From Halospeciosus flavus (GTDB lineage: Archaea > Halobacteriota > Halobacteria > Halobacteriales > Halobacteriaceae), in contig NZ_CP122312.1 of the NCBI RefSeq assembly GCF_029814175.1, positions 1,302,001 to 1,366,000 of the forward strand: a DNA stretch of 64,000 nt, given 5' to 3'. The notes below the pieces were generated by a model. It was not told the origin of the DNA. It was given only the letters and a program-made list of their open reading frames with translations, and made no database searches. This document shows positions 33,999 through 42,709 of the stretch, in pieces. The position numbers were made by a program, and so were the translations under genes. Position 1 is the first letter of the stretch, and each line of letters opens with the position of its first letter.

Positions 33999-34715
33999 GT
34001 GCCACTCGAGGACGTCCTCGCGCACGTCCGCGAACGCGAGAAAACGCTCACGGTCTACGCCCCTACCGACGACCTCGTGTCCGCGGTCCGCGAGCGGTTC
34101 GCTACGCGAAACCTCACCGTCGACTACGTCCCGTGTTCGGACGACGAACCCGGCCGGATCGAGTTGATCGACGGCGGAGCGCGTCGCGAGTCGCTCCCGC
34201 TGAGCGCGCTCGAACCCCTCGTCGACGACCACGAGGGCGACACGGGCACGGACCCGGACCCGGCGTACACCGCGCTCCTCGACCACGTCGACGCGACCAC
34301 CCTCACACTCGACGACCCGCGACAGCGTCGTCACGCGCGCCGCGAAGTCGAGGACCGGGCCTGGCGTCGTAGCTCCGGGCGCCTCGTCGCTGGCTTCCAG
34401 TCGGCCGCCGCGTTCGACGACCGGCGCGACACCTACCGCGTGCTCGGCGACGCACTCGACGTCCACGTCTACGTCGCGGGTCCGGCCCCCGAACCCCTCG
34501 ACGGCGTCGACGTCCACTCGCTCGACGACGCGGACGTGACCGACTACCGGTTCGTCGCGTACGACGGCGGCGGCGACGAGACGAAGAAGTCGGCTTTCCT
34601 CGCCGAGACGGGTGTCGACGGCCACCGCGAGTGTGCGTGCGTCCTCACCTACGAACCGGAACTGGTCGACGACGTCTTCGACGCCCTCGGCGTGCCCAAC
34701 CGAGCACCTCCGTGA
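33999..34715 (+). CDS. DICT-domain sensor protein, stand-alone
   Basis: 238 aa from GTG at 33999, chosen because LEDVLAHVREREKTLTVYAP matches the start of the DICT protein at 59317. The DICT core is REVEDRAWRRSSGRLVAGFQ followed by DTYRVLGDALDVHVYVAG. DICT domains are predicted light- or ligand-sensing modules tied to diguanylate-cyclase and two-component systems. Here no ATPase partner follows. It diverges from the propeller-CHAT operon across a 114-bp gap and is followed by a strong terminator. Confidence 0.72.
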   Translation: MPLEDVLAHVREREKTLTVYAPTDDLVSAVRERFATRNLTVDYVPCSDDEPGRIELIDGGARRESLPLSALEPLVDDHEGDTGTDPDPAYTALLDHVDATTLTLDDPRQRRHARREVEDRAWRRSSGRLVAGFQSAAAFDDRRDTYRVLGDALDVHVYVAGPAPEPLDGVDVHSLDDADVTDYRFVAYDGGGDETKKSAFLAETGVDGHRECACVLTYEPELVDDVFDALGVPNRAPP

Positions 34716-34719
34716 CAGG

Positions 34720-34742
34720 AAACAACTCCGAGGTTGTTTTCT
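34720..34742 (+). terminator. Hairpin-T-tract terminator after the DICT gene
   Basis: AAACAAC and GTTGTTT pair perfectly around TCCGAG and run into TTTTCTC, five bases after the DICT stop. This also argues against the TTG at 34734 as start of the next gene. Confidence 0.65.
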
Positions 34743-34793
34743 CGTGTTTACAGTAGATTATTGACTGGCTCGGGACTACGTCTCGGCAATGGA

Positions 34794-36386
34794 GTGTCCC
34801 GTCTCGTGAGTCGCCGCCTCCTCGCCGTCCTGTTCGTCGGACTACTGCTCGTCCCGACCGGTGTCGCCGCCGTCGAAGGACAGCCGAACCTCTCGGTCTC
34901 GCTCCCCGACGACGACGTCGCGCCCGGACAGGAGACGACGCTCGACGTCCAGGTGATGAACACCGGGAGCATCGAGATCAGTGGGGACAACCCCCAGCAC
35001 GAACAGCGCGTCACGACCGCCCGGGGCGTGTCCGTCTCGGTCGGGAGCGGCGACGCGCCAATCGAGGTGCGGACCGGAACGCGGTTGCTCGGGTCGCTCC
35101 CCGACGGCGGCGTGGCCACCGCACCGTTCCGAATCTCGGTGAAGGAGAACGCGAAACCCGGCACCTACCGCGTCCCCGTCCACGTCGACTACGAGTACAC
35201 GAACCAGATCGTCCCGCGACAGAACTACCACGACGAGGACCAGGTCTCCCGGACGTTCTACGTCACGCTCCACGTCGAGGATAGCCCCCAGTTCGAGGTC
35301 GTGAACGCCTCGACCGACGTCCCGGTGGGTGACTCCGGGACCGTCTCGCTCACCCTGCAGAACGACGGGTCGGCCGTCGCCCACGACGCCCGCGTGACCC
35401 TCCGTTCCGGGTCGTCGGCGCTCCGTCTCGGCGAGTCCGGCAGCGCGAGTCGGTTCGTCGGTACCTGGGAGCGCGGCGAGAATCGGACGGTCGAGGTGCG
35501 CGCGAGCGCTCTCGACCAGGCCGAGACCCGAAGCTACCCCGTCTCCGCGACGGTGCACTACGAGAACGACGACGGGCGGACCGCCGAGTCCGAGTCCGTC
35601 ACGGCCGGCGTGACGCCGCTCCCGAAGCAGTCGTTCACCGTCTCGAACGTCACCTCGTCGCTCCGCGTCGGTGAGGAGGGAACGGTCACGGCGACGGTCA
35701 CCAACGACGGTCCGCGGCGCATCTCCGAGGCCGTCGTCCGCCTCGGGGCGAACGCGAACGCGGTCCACCCCCAGCGGACCGAGTACGCCGTCGGCACGCT
35801 CGCGCCGGGCGCGTCGACGCAGGTGTCCTTCCCCGTCGAGATCAGCGACGCGGGCGAGGCCGGCCCCCACCAGTTCCGCTTCACCGTCGAGTACCAGAAT
35901 CGAGAGGGTGAGACGCGCGAGAGCGACAAACTGCCGTTCACCGTCGGCGTGGCCGAGGAGCGCAAGCAGTTCGGCGTCGAACCGGTGGACGTCTCGGTCA
36001 CCGCCGGATCCGCGTCGAAATTCACCGTCGCGGTCACCAACAACGGCGACCGCCCACTCTCGAACGTGAACGCGAAACTGTTCGTCGACAGTCCGCTCTC
36101 GGCGAGCGACGACACGGCCTTCGCGCCCACCATCGCCGCGGGCGAGACCGTCGAGATGACGTTCGAACTCAGCGCGGCCGCCGGCGCGCTCGCCAAACCC
36201 TACCCCGTCGAGATGGACTTCCAGTACGAGACGCCGGAGGGCGAGAAGAAACTCTCCGAGACGTACACCGTCGCGGCCGACGTGAACGAGCCGACCGACA
36301 CCGGCCTCTCGCCGGTCGTCGTCGGTGGCGTCGTCGTCCTCCTGCTCGTCCTCGCGGGCGGCGCCTACTGGTACTTCAAGGACTGA
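34794..36386 (+). CDS. Secreted CARDB/S-layer-like beta-sandwich protein with C-terminal anchor
   Basis: 530 aa from GTG at 34794. An in-frame TTG at 34734 lies inside a terminator hairpin and is rejected. The signal peptide (RRLLAVLFVGLLLVPTGVAA) is followed by four similar Ig-like repeats (NLSVSLPDDDVAPGQETTLD, FEVVNASTDVPVGDSGTVSL, FTVSNVTSSLRVGEEGTVTA, FGVEPVDVSVTAGSASKFTV), each of about 110 residues. A single helix near the end (VVVGGVVVLLLVLAGGAYWYF) anchors it. This is the COG1361-type protein usually paired with an RND exporter, whose gene follows in 3 bp. Confidence 0.82.
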   Translation: MSRLVSRRLLAVLFVGLLLVPTGVAAVEGQPNLSVSLPDDDVAPGQETTLDVQVMNTGSIEISGDNPQHEQRVTTARGVSVSVGSGDAPIEVRTGTRLLGSLPDGGVATAPFRISVKENAKPGTYRVPVHVDYEYTNQIVPRQNYHDEDQVSRTFYVTLHVEDSPQFEVVNASTDVPVGDSGTVSLTLQNDGSAVAHDARVTLRSGSSALRLGESGSASRFVGTWERGENRTVEVRASALDQAETRSYPVSATVHYENDDGRTAESESVTAGVTPLPKQSFTVSNVTSSLRVGEEGTVTATVTNDGPRRISEAVVRLGANANAVHPQRTEYAVGTLAPGASTQVSFPVEISDAGEAGPHQFRFTVEYQNREGETRESDKLPFTVGVAEERKQFGVEPVDVSVTAGSASKFTVAVTNNGDRPLSNVNAKLFVDSPLSASDDTAFAPTIAAGETVEMTFELSAAAGALAKPYPVEMDFQYETPEGEKKLSETYTVAADVNEPTDTGLSPVVVGGVVVLLLVLAGGAYWYFKD

Positions 36387-36389
36387 TCG

Positions 36390-38849
36390 ATGGACTACCA
36401 GGACGTCATCGACCGCGTCGACACGCTCGTCGTCGAGCAGCCGAAGACAGTCGTCGTCGCCTGCCTGCTGTTGACGGCGGTGTTCGCCGTCGGACTCGGC
36501 AACATCTCGACCGAGGCCGGGACCTCCCAGTTCACCGAGGGCAGCCCCGCGATGCAGGCCTACGAGGACGTCCAACGGGAGTTCAGCGACCCGTTCGCCC
36601 CCGACACTGGCTCGACACAACTCGTTCAGCGCAACCAGAACGTCCTCTCGAAGCCGTCGTTGCTCCGGATGCTGACCATCCAGAAACGCCTCGCGGAACG
36701 GCCCGGACTCCGGGTCGCCGGGACGTCGAGCGTCGCCGAGTCGGTCGCGTTGTCGCTCGACCCGCGGGCGGACACGATGGCCGAGAAAATCGACGCCGTC
36801 GAGTCGGCCACGCCGAGCCAACTCGACGCCGCGGTCCGCGAGGCCGCCCGCGAGCGCGGCATCGCTCGCTCACTCAGCGAGGACTTCAACCGTGAGTCCG
36901 CGACCGCCTCCGCGACCGTCGGCGTCGTCACCCACCGACTGCCGGGTGGACTCGGCTCCGGCATCGGCGCGAGCGGGACGAGTCCGCTCACCGCCATCCA
37001 GCAGGAGGCCCAGCACGTCGTGAACAGCGTCACCGGCGACGTCGTCGTCTTCGGGTCGGGGATGATCTCCGCGGAGTTCGCGAACGTCATCGTCGACTCG
37101 CTGATCATCGTCGTCCCCGCGGCGGCGCTGCTCATCTTCGTCTTCCTCGTCTTCTCCTACCGCGACCCGTTCGACCTGTTCCTCGGCGTCGTCTCGCTGT
37201 TGATGACCGTCGTCTGGACGTTCGGGTTCATGGGGCTACTCGGCATCCCCTTCTCCCAGATGCTCGTCGCCGTCCCGCCGTTGCTCCTCGCCGTCGGCAT
37301 CGACTTCGGCATCCACGCCATCAACCGCTACCGCGAGGAACGGACCGAGGGGGCCGACCTCGAAGACGCGATGTCGACCACGACCGACCAACTCCTCCCC
37401 GCGTTCTTCATCGTCACCGGGACCACGGTGCTCGGGTTCGCCGCGAACCTGACGAGTTCGCTCGGTCCCATCCGGAGTTTCGGTCTCGTCGCGGCCATCG
37501 GCATCGCGTTCACCATGGTCATCTTCGGCGTCTTCCTCCCGTCCGGGAAGGTACTCGTCGACCGGTGGCGCGAACACCACGACCTCCCCGCGTTCGGGCG
37601 CCGGCCCATCGGGACGGAGGGGTCGCTGCTCGGACGCGCCCTTCGAGTCGGCGTCTTCGTCGGGAAGCGTGCACCGCGCCTGTTCCTCGTGGTCGTCCTC
37701 CTCTCGTCGGCCGTCGTCGGCGCGTACGGGACGGGCGTCGACACCTCGTTCGAGCAGGACGACTTCCTGCCACCGGCCGACGTGCCGGACTACCTCGAGA
37801 ACCTCCCCGAACCGTTCAAGCCGAGTGACTACTCGTCGACCGCGATCACGAACTACCTCGACGAGCACTTCGCGACGACCGGGGGTGGGCAGGTCGTCGT
37901 CTACGTCCAGGGGCAGATGACTCGCGACTACGCCCTCGAACAGATACAACACGCAAACCGCGACCCGCCGAGCACGTTCGTCGCCGCGAACCGGAGCGCC
38001 CAGCCGTCGAGCATCGTCGACGTCATCGACGCCTACGCGGCGGCCAACCCCGAGTTCGCCGCGCTCGTCGCTCGCAACGACGTCGACGCCGACGGCGTCC
38101 CCGACGACAACCTGAAGACCATCTACGACCGGTTGTTCGCCTCACCGTACGGCGAGCGCGCCGAGAACTACCTCACGCCGTCCTACCGGAGTGCACGGGT
38201 CGTCTATCCCGTCGAATCGGGCGCCGCACAGGACGCGGTGACGGCCGACGCGCAGGCCATCGCCGCCGACTACCGCTTCGACGCGACCGCCACCGGGCAG
38301 GCGGTCATCTTCCAGCAGATAACCGACACCATCCTGGAGTCGGCGCTCCGGAGTCTCGCCATCGCCCTCGTCGCGACCGCGCTGTTCCTCCTGCTCGTCT
38401 TCCGCCTCTTCGAGGGACACGCCACGGTGGGACTCGTCAACCTCGTCCCGATCCTGCTGTCGCTCGCGCTTATCGCCGGGACGATGCGCTTCCTCGGCAT
38501 CCCGCTCAACGCGATGACGGCGACCATCCTCTCCATCACCATCGGGATGGGCGTCGACTACTCCTCGCACTTCGTCCACCGCTTCGCCGACGAGTACGGG
38601 GGCGACAACCTCTACGAGGCGATGGAGGCGACGGTGACCGGGACGGGTGGGGCACTCACGGGCAGCATGCTCACGACCGTCTCCGGCATCGGCGTGCTCG
38701 CCATCGCCATCACGCCCATCCTCGGGCAGTTCGGCGTCATCACCGCGCTCTCCATCTTCTACTCGTACCTCACGTCTATCGTGGTCACGCCGTCGGCGTT
38801 CGTCGTCTGGGACGACCTCGTCGGCGCCGAGGCTGGCACTGGTGAGTGA
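36390..38849 (+). CDS. RND-superfamily exporter (MMPL/HAE2-like)
   Basis: 819 aa with two six-helix halves, each preceded by a large extracytoplasmic loop: helices at about 18-38, 232-375, 428-450 and 645-805. Characteristic RND phrases are GIDFGIHAINRYREER in the first half and GMGVDYSSHFVHRFADEYGG in the second, carrying the proton-relay acidic residues. It probably exports lipids or other hydrophobic molecules together with the upstream surface protein. It is the last native gene before the transposon at 38920. Confidence 0.88.
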   Translation: MDYQDVIDRVDTLVVEQPKTVVVACLLLTAVFAVGLGNISTEAGTSQFTEGSPAMQAYEDVQREFSDPFAPDTGSTQLVQRNQNVLSKPSLLRMLTIQKRLAERPGLRVAGTSSVAESVALSLDPRADTMAEKIDAVESATPSQLDAAVREAARERGIARSLSEDFNRESATASATVGVVTHRLPGGLGSGIGASGTSPLTAIQQEAQHVVNSVTGDVVVFGSGMISAEFANVIVDSLIIVVPAAALLIFVFLVFSYRDPFDLFLGVVSLLMTVVWTFGFMGLLGIPFSQMLVAVPPLLLAVGIDFGIHAINRYREERTEGADLEDAMSTTTDQLLPAFFIVTGTTVLGFAANLTSSLGPIRSFGLVAAIGIAFTMVIFGVFLPSGKVLVDRWREHHDLPAFGRRPIGTEGSLLGRALRVGVFVGKRAPRLFLVVVLLSSAVVGAYGTGVDTSFEQDDFLPPADVPDYLENLPEPFKPSDYSSTAITNYLDEHFATTGGGQVVVYVQGQMTRDYALEQIQHANRDPPSTFVAANRSAQPSSIVDVIDAYAAANPEFAALVARNDVDADGVPDDNLKTIYDRLFASPYGERAENYLTPSYRSARVVYPVESGAAQDAVTADAQAIAADYRFDATATGQAVIFQQITDTILESALRSLAIALVATALFLLLVFRLFEGHATVGLVNLVPILLSLALIAGTMRFLGIPLNAMTATILSITIGMGVDYSSHFVHRFADEYGGDNLYEAMEATVTGTGGALTGSMLTTVSGIGVLAIAITPILGQFGVITALSIFYSYLTSIVVTPSAFVVWDDLVGAEAGTGE

Positions 38850-38888
38850 CGGGAGAACGGCGGAGATGGACGGTAGCGCGCCGAGAGC

Positions 38889-38912
38889 GGAGAACGGAGA
38901 ACGGAGAACGGA
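38889..38912. repeat. 7-bp tandem repeat beside the transposon insertion site
   Basis: GGAGAAC repeats three times plus a partial GGAG in the gap after the exporter, ending four bases before the TTAC target. Probably replication slippage. Confidence 0.6.
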
Positions 38913-38942
38913 GGATTACATAGAATACAGGAGAAAGCCCAC

Positions 38943-38952
38943 GACTTGAGTC
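38943..38952. repeat. 10-bp target duplication of the MITE, left copy
   Basis: GACTTGAGTC occurs here and again at 40620-40629 on the other side of the MITE. It is the centre of the left-end hairpin of the TnpB element. Confidence 0.85.
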
Positions 38953-39125
38953 CTGTCTCTTACCCACAAATCGAGTCGTCAGCATGAACTGTCTCAGTAA
39001 CAAGAACCAACAGATTTCCGAAATTCTCCGGGTTCATCGCGTGTCGGAGCGGTCCCTGTTGAGTGGACTGGGAAATTTGGACACCCCCGTGGCCGGGAGC
39101 CGATCGCAGTTCGCATCTCCAGTGT

Positions 39126-39136
39126 GTTTCTCCCAG
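39126..39136. repeat. 11-bp target duplication of the inner IS, left copy
   Basis: GTTTCTCCCAG is found here and at 40540-40550, bracketing the IS4-family element. Confidence 0.82.
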
Positions 39137-40539
39137 CATTCGTCTTTAGTTAAGACTCACACCTCGGTTGTGTAGCGGTAGCGAGCGTCTCTTGTAAGAT
39201 CGGTCGTTGCTTGTGGATCTTCTGTGCGTCCTCGATCAGCCGCTCCAACAGCGGCGGTGGCGAATAACCGAGGTGCTCACCGAGTTCGTGGAGGATGAGC
39301 TGGGCGTGCGACCGGAAGGTCGCCGCCCAGCGTTCCGGGGGAAACACGAGCTCATCATCCGCCTGCTCGGTGACCAGATCCAACAGATCACGGCTCACAA
39401 GCAGTGACAGCAACGCTGCGTACAGCAAGATCTTCACCACGTGCTCGTTGCTCGTGTCGAACTCGTCCAGGTCGTACTGCGTCTTCAACTCACGGAACAG
39501 CAACTCCACTTCCCACCGACACCGGTAGATCTGCGCTAAATCCGCCGGAAAGAACTCCTCTCGCGACAGATTTGTCACGTATAGATGGTAGTCGTCGGCG
39601 TCCTCGTCGCGGACGCCGACGACGCGGAACCGCTTCGTATCCAGCGACCGCGTCCCGTTGTACGGCCCGCGCTTGAACTCGACTTCGACTTCCACATCGA
39701 TGTACGTCCGGTCGAGATCGTCGAGCACATCACGGAGTTGCTTGCCCTCCAAGGGAATGGCGCGGCCGCGCCATTCCCGTAATTCATCCGTAATCACCGG
39801 ATTCGCGTTCTGTTTCAGCCGGCTCACGAAGGAGCCGCCGTTCTCGTCGATCCGCGCAAACCGTCGGTACTTGAAGTACGCGAGGTCGAACAATACGAGG
39901 CGGTTCTCAAGCCACGACCCTGTCTTGAACAGCGTGCTGTCGTGTGCTTTCTCGTCGGTAACGTCGATCCGTTCAATCGTCTGTTCAGTGGCATTGTGGA
40001 GCAGGTGGAGCTTCGCTCCAGCCTGCTCCTCGTGGCGGGCTTCGAACTGATCAGCGAGAAACTCGTGTAACCGCAACACCGTTCCATCAGCGATCATTAC
40101 ATCACTGAATCGGTCGATGTCAACGTCAACAGTGTCGGGAACAGCGACCTCGTCGAGACCGTGCTCGACGAGGTCGCGGAAGTACTCCGCGAGCGTCGGC
40201 GTCAACCGCTGATAGAACCCACCCGGTGAGATCGGCTCGTCAGCTGTGGAGTTGTAGCTGCGTCGAAACCCTGCGAGTGTTCGGCGTTCGCCTGCGGCGA
40301 AGCCGAACACGAATGCCCAGACGAAGACGGGAATCTGGAGCTTGCGGTCGCGTTCGACCACGCCGAGTTCCTCGGCGTGCTCTTCGAGGAACTCGGAGGG
40401 AAACAGTGTAGTGAGCCGACGCATAATCCGTGATGAGGAGGTTTCGTTGTGCACACTCGACACCTCCTCATTCCTTCCGAAAAGTAGCCTCGATAAGCCG
40501 CCACTGTCACGCGGTTCGTCTCCTAACTAAAGACGGATG
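39137..40539 (-). mobile_element. ISH8-like IS4-family insertion sequence
   Basis: 1403 bp bounded by near-perfect inverted repeats, CATTCGTCTTTAGTTAAGA on the left and CATCCGTCTTTAGTTAGGA read inward on the right, and flanked by an 11-bp duplication GTTTCTCCCAG. Size, repeat length and single transposase gene match the haloarchaeal ISH8 group. Intact ends, duplications and ORF suggest a recent, possibly active insertion. Confidence 0.88.
39150..40424 (-). CDS. IS4-family (ISH8 group) transposase
   Basis: 424 aa from ATG at 40424; a GTG at 40463 would add 13 residues. The DDE catalytic fold shows IADGTVLRL and VLFDLAYFKYR for the aspartates and the YREK signature in IYRCRWEVELLFRELK (Tyr-x2-Arg-x3-Glu-x6-Lys). 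It cuts and pastes the element. The ORF is undamaged. Base composition is clearly lower in GC than the neighbouring native genes. Confidence 0.9.
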   Translation of the reverse strand: MRRLTTLFPSEFLEEHAEELGVVERDRKLQIPVFVWAFVFGFAAGERRTLAGFRRSYNSTADEPISPGGFYQRLTPTLAEYFRDLVEHGLDEVAVPDTVDVDIDRFSDVMIADGTVLRLHEFLADQFEARHEEQAGAKLHLLHNATEQTIERIDVTDEKAHDSTLFKTGSWLENRLVLFDLAYFKYRRFARIDENGGSFVSRLKQNANPVITDELREWRGRAIPLEGKQLRDVLDDLDRTYIDVEVEVEFKRGPYNGTRSLDTKRFRVVGVRDEDADDYHLYVTNLSREEFFPADLAQIYRCRWEVELLFRELKTQYDLDEFDTSNEHVVKILLYAALLSLLVSRDLLDLVTEQADDELVFPPERWAATFRSHAQLILHELGEHLGYSPPPLLERLIEDAQKIHKQRPILQETLATATQPRCES

Positions 40540-40550
40540 GTTTCTCCCAG
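40540..40550. repeat. 11-bp target duplication of the inner IS, right copy
   Basis: GTTTCTCCCAG, identical to 39126-39136. Confidence 0.82.
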
Positions 40551-40619
40551 TTTTAGATCGCTGCCGAGAGCAGCCGACTTGCTGCTCTAGAGCAGCCCGG
40601 ACTTATGGGTAAGAGACAG

Positions 40620-40629
40620 GACTTGAGTC
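40620..40629. repeat. 10-bp target duplication of the MITE, right copy
   Basis: GACTTGAGTC, identical to 38943-38952, followed by GTGGG, the right arm of the split hairpin. Confidence 0.85.
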
Positions 40630-40722
40630 GTGGGATGAATCCGTCACTTCTGAAACAAACCACAACTACGTAGCCTGCCCGCAATCCCAGCGTTTACAAG
40701 CTAATATACCGATATTTACAGT

Positions 40723-42120
40723 GTGAGCGACCGACCACAGCGCACGAACGAATACACCGCGGAGCCCACTAGTCAGCGGTACCGTGAGTGTTTGTTCGAA
40801 TGGTTGGCCGCCCATGCCCCATTGTGGAACCAACTCACCTACCGACGCCGACAACAATACTTCGCTGCCGACGGCGATGTCTGGGACGCCGCGTACACTG
40901 ACCTATACGATGAGTACGCACCAATCCTCGGCAAGGCAGCCTGCCAGCAAGTCGCCCGCAAGAACAGCGAGGCCTGGCGAAGTCACTTCCGCCTCCTTGA
41001 GAAGTATCACTCCGATGATCCAGCGGTCACCGAGAAGCCCAGTCCACCCGGCTACTGGGGAACTCGCAAGGACGGATATGAGCTCCACGGCCTCGTTCGC
41101 AACGACCTATACACGTTCGACTGGGGCGAGGATCAGAGTACGCTTGAATTCGGCGTCGGCGACGTCTTAAAAGACAAGTACGACTTCGAGTATCAGGAAC
41201 GCATCACGCTCGAAGTCCGCGGCAAACCCCAATGGGAAGGAGACGATAGTAGGGTGGAACTCGTCTACGACGAGGCAGCGGACACGCTTCGTGTCAAGCA
41301 TCCAGTTCGCATACGGCCAGACCGACTGCGAGAACAGCGATTGGATGCCTTCACTCACACACTCGACACCGAGAACACGACGCACTCTGCTGCCATCGAC
41401 GTGGGCGCGAACAACACGCTCGCGATCGTCACCACAACCAGAGAAACCGCCGTGTACCACGCTCGCCCCGAGTTCGACCAGTTCCACGGTCTCTCAGAGT
41501 TGATTGCCGAGTTGCAATCAGAACTCCCCGAGGACCAGTATAGGAGCAAGCGGATCCAACGCGTCTACGATGAACGTGGGGAGAAACGCGACCATAGTCG
41601 TGATGCTGCGGTCAAACACGCGGCAGACTGGCTCCTCGAACGCAATGTAGACACCGTATACGTCGGTGACCTCACGGACGTCTTGGACACACACTGGTCG
41701 GCTACTGTGAACGAGAAGACACACGCATTTTGGTCACACCGCCAGCTGGTCGACCGTCTCGAACTCACGCTCGGTGATGTCGGCATCACTGTCGAGCAAG
41801 TAAACGAGTGTGAGTCGAGTAGCGAGTGTCCTGTCTGTGGGAGCGATGATGTAACTCGTGAGGGCGACGCGTTCCGCTGTCACGAGTGCGAGTTGGATGC
41901 GCATAGTGACATTGTGGGGGCGTGGAACCTGCTGCAGTCTGAGGTAGGGCCGATGGCGCGGCCCGCTGCCCTGTTGGCTGAACGCGACGGGGACGCACCC
42001 AATTCTGGAGCGTACTGGGAGTGGAATGGACACGACTGGACACCCGCGAGTTTTGGGGAACAGTCGAGCCCAGTTGACCAAACTAGCATCAGCAAACCCG
42101 CAAGTTCACAGCCGAGGTAA
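40723..42120 (+). CDS. tnpB: TnpB, RNA-guided RuvC-type nuclease of the IS200/IS605 family
   Basis: 465 aa from GTG at 40723, behind an A/T-rich AATATACCGATATTTACA promoter-like stretch. The RuvC-like core has Asp226 in AAIDVGANNTLAIV and Asp396 in DAHSDIVGAWNLL. At the usual glutamate site the sequence is TVYVGDLTD with Gly315 instead of Glu. A zinc ribbon CPVCG...CHECEL lies between. TnpB cuts DNA next to a TAM matching the left target (here TTAC), using RNA from the right end as guide. The C-terminal 60 residues (WEWNGHDWTP) are typical of haloarchaeal copies. Confidence 0.88.
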   Translation: MSDRPQRTNEYTAEPTSQRYRECLFEWLAAHAPLWNQLTYRRRQQYFAADGDVWDAAYTDLYDEYAPILGKAACQQVARKNSEAWRSHFRLLEKYHSDDPAVTEKPSPPGYWGTRKDGYELHGLVRNDLYTFDWGEDQSTLEFGVGDVLKDKYDFEYQERITLEVRGKPQWEGDDSRVELVYDEAADTLRVKHPVRIRPDRLREQRLDAFTHTLDTENTTHSAAIDVGANNTLAIVTTTRETAVYHARPEFDQFHGLSELIAELQSELPEDQYRSKRIQRVYDERGEKRDHSRDAAVKHAADWLLERNVDTVYVGDLTDVLDTHWSATVNEKTHAFWSHRQLVDRLELTLGDVGITVEQVNECESSSECPVCGSDDVTREGDAFRCHECELDAHSDIVGAWNLLQSEVGPMARPAALLAERDGDAPNSGAYWEWNGHDWTPASFGEQSSPVDQTSISKPASSQPR

Positions 42121-42148
42121 TCTGCTGGCCGGATTGCCTACGGAGGAA

Positions 42149-42170
42149 TCCCACGGCTTCAGCCCTGGGA
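42149..42170. repeat. Right-end hairpin of the TnpB element
   Basis: Arms TCCCACGGCT and AGCCCTGGGA pair with one mismatch around TC, then GGACGTCAA ends the element. The tnpB guide RNA would run through this hairpin into the adjacent gene. Confidence 0.75.
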
Positions 42171-42175
42171 GGACG

Positions 42176-42550
42176 TCAAGCGGTCTGCGAGCCGAGTGCG
42201 CGGTCGGCGGCCTCGCGGGCCTCGTCGACGTTGTAGAGTTTCTGCGGACTGACGTCGCCGCGGTCGAGCGCGTCGAGGAGCGCGGTGCGTCGTTCGCGGT
42301 CGAGGTCCTCGATGGAGTCGTGTCGCGAGGCGAGGTCCTCCATCGAGGTGTCGGTGAGGGCGAACTCGAGTTCGCCGTCGCGGGACGACTCGGTGCCGCC
42401 GATGTCCTCCAGGTACTCCAGGGCGCGCTCGGTCTCGCCGATGGAGAGCGCCGCGATGGTCGAGATTCGTCGCGTCGTGAACCACTGCCCCTCTTCCTGC
42501 CACGAGAGCTGTTCCAGCGTCGCGTACACACGCCAGACGTGTTTCGCCAT
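42176..42550 (-). CDS. Winged-helix-like haloarchaeal protein, stop codon supplied by the TnpB element
   Basis: 124 aa from ATG at 42550. The N-half looks like a helix-turn-helix module (HVWRVYATLEQLSWQEEGQW, TTRRISTIAALSIGETERAL, EYLEDIGG), then FALTDTSMEDLASRHDSI and an acidic helical tail. The TGA stop is the complement of the element's TCAA; without the element it would read GCG-TAA, so the protein is unchanged. Function unknown; a regulator is plausible. Confidence 0.65.
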   Translation of the reverse strand: MAKHVWRVYATLEQLSWQEEGQWFTTRRISTIAALSIGETERALEYLEDIGGTESSRDGELEFALTDTSMEDLASRHDSIEDLDRERRTALLDALDRGDVSPQKLYNVDEAREAADRALGSQTA

Positions 42551-42709
42551 ACAGGTAGAGGTGACAAACGGACGCCGTTTGATGGTTGTGGCCCAGTGAG
42601 CGGTGCGTCGGAGCGTCGGCGACCGGACGCGACGCCGAGAACCGGTCAGTACGGCTACAAAAGTGTCGTTCGGCGAATAGCTATGTGGGGCGAGTGACAC
42701 TGTCTAGCT

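Larger units (their letters stand above)
38953..40619. mobile_element. MITE (253 bp without its own insertion) with CTGTCTCTTACCCA ends
   Basis: Terminal inverted repeats of 14 bp, CTGTCTCTTACCCA on the left (38953-38966) and its complement on the right (40606-40619), are flanked by the 10-bp duplication GACTTGAGTC. Removing the inner element leaves 184 + 69 bp with no gene. CTGTCTCTTA ends and 9-10-bp duplications are typical of IS4/IS50-like transposases, so it was probably moved in trans by an IS4-family enzyme. Confidence 0.8.
38920..42179 (+). mobile_element. IS200/IS605-type TnpB-only element (IS1341-like), interrupted by nested insertions
   Basis: Flanked on the left by TTAC (38916-38919) and ending in TCAA (42176-42179). 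The left hairpin CCCACGACTTGAGTCGTGGG (split) and right hairpin at 42149-42170 are typical ends. It carries tnpB and no TnpA. The left hairpin is broken at 38952 by a 253-bp MITE, itself broken by a 1403-bp IS4-family element; without these the element is about 1.58 kb. It is inserted in the stop codon of the convergent gene: removal restores GCG-TAA. Confidence 0.88.

Noticed and set aside
34734..34793. TTG start giving the surface protein 20 extra residues
   Set aside because: The codon lies in the hairpin terminator of the previous gene and would put non-signal sequence before an otherwise standard signal peptide.
23..40000. Numerous plus-strand frames over 200 aa opposite fdhA, pssA, CHAT and other genes
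   Set aside because: They are arginine/proline- or valine/glutamate-rich shadows typical of high-GC antisense frames and lack homology or start signals.
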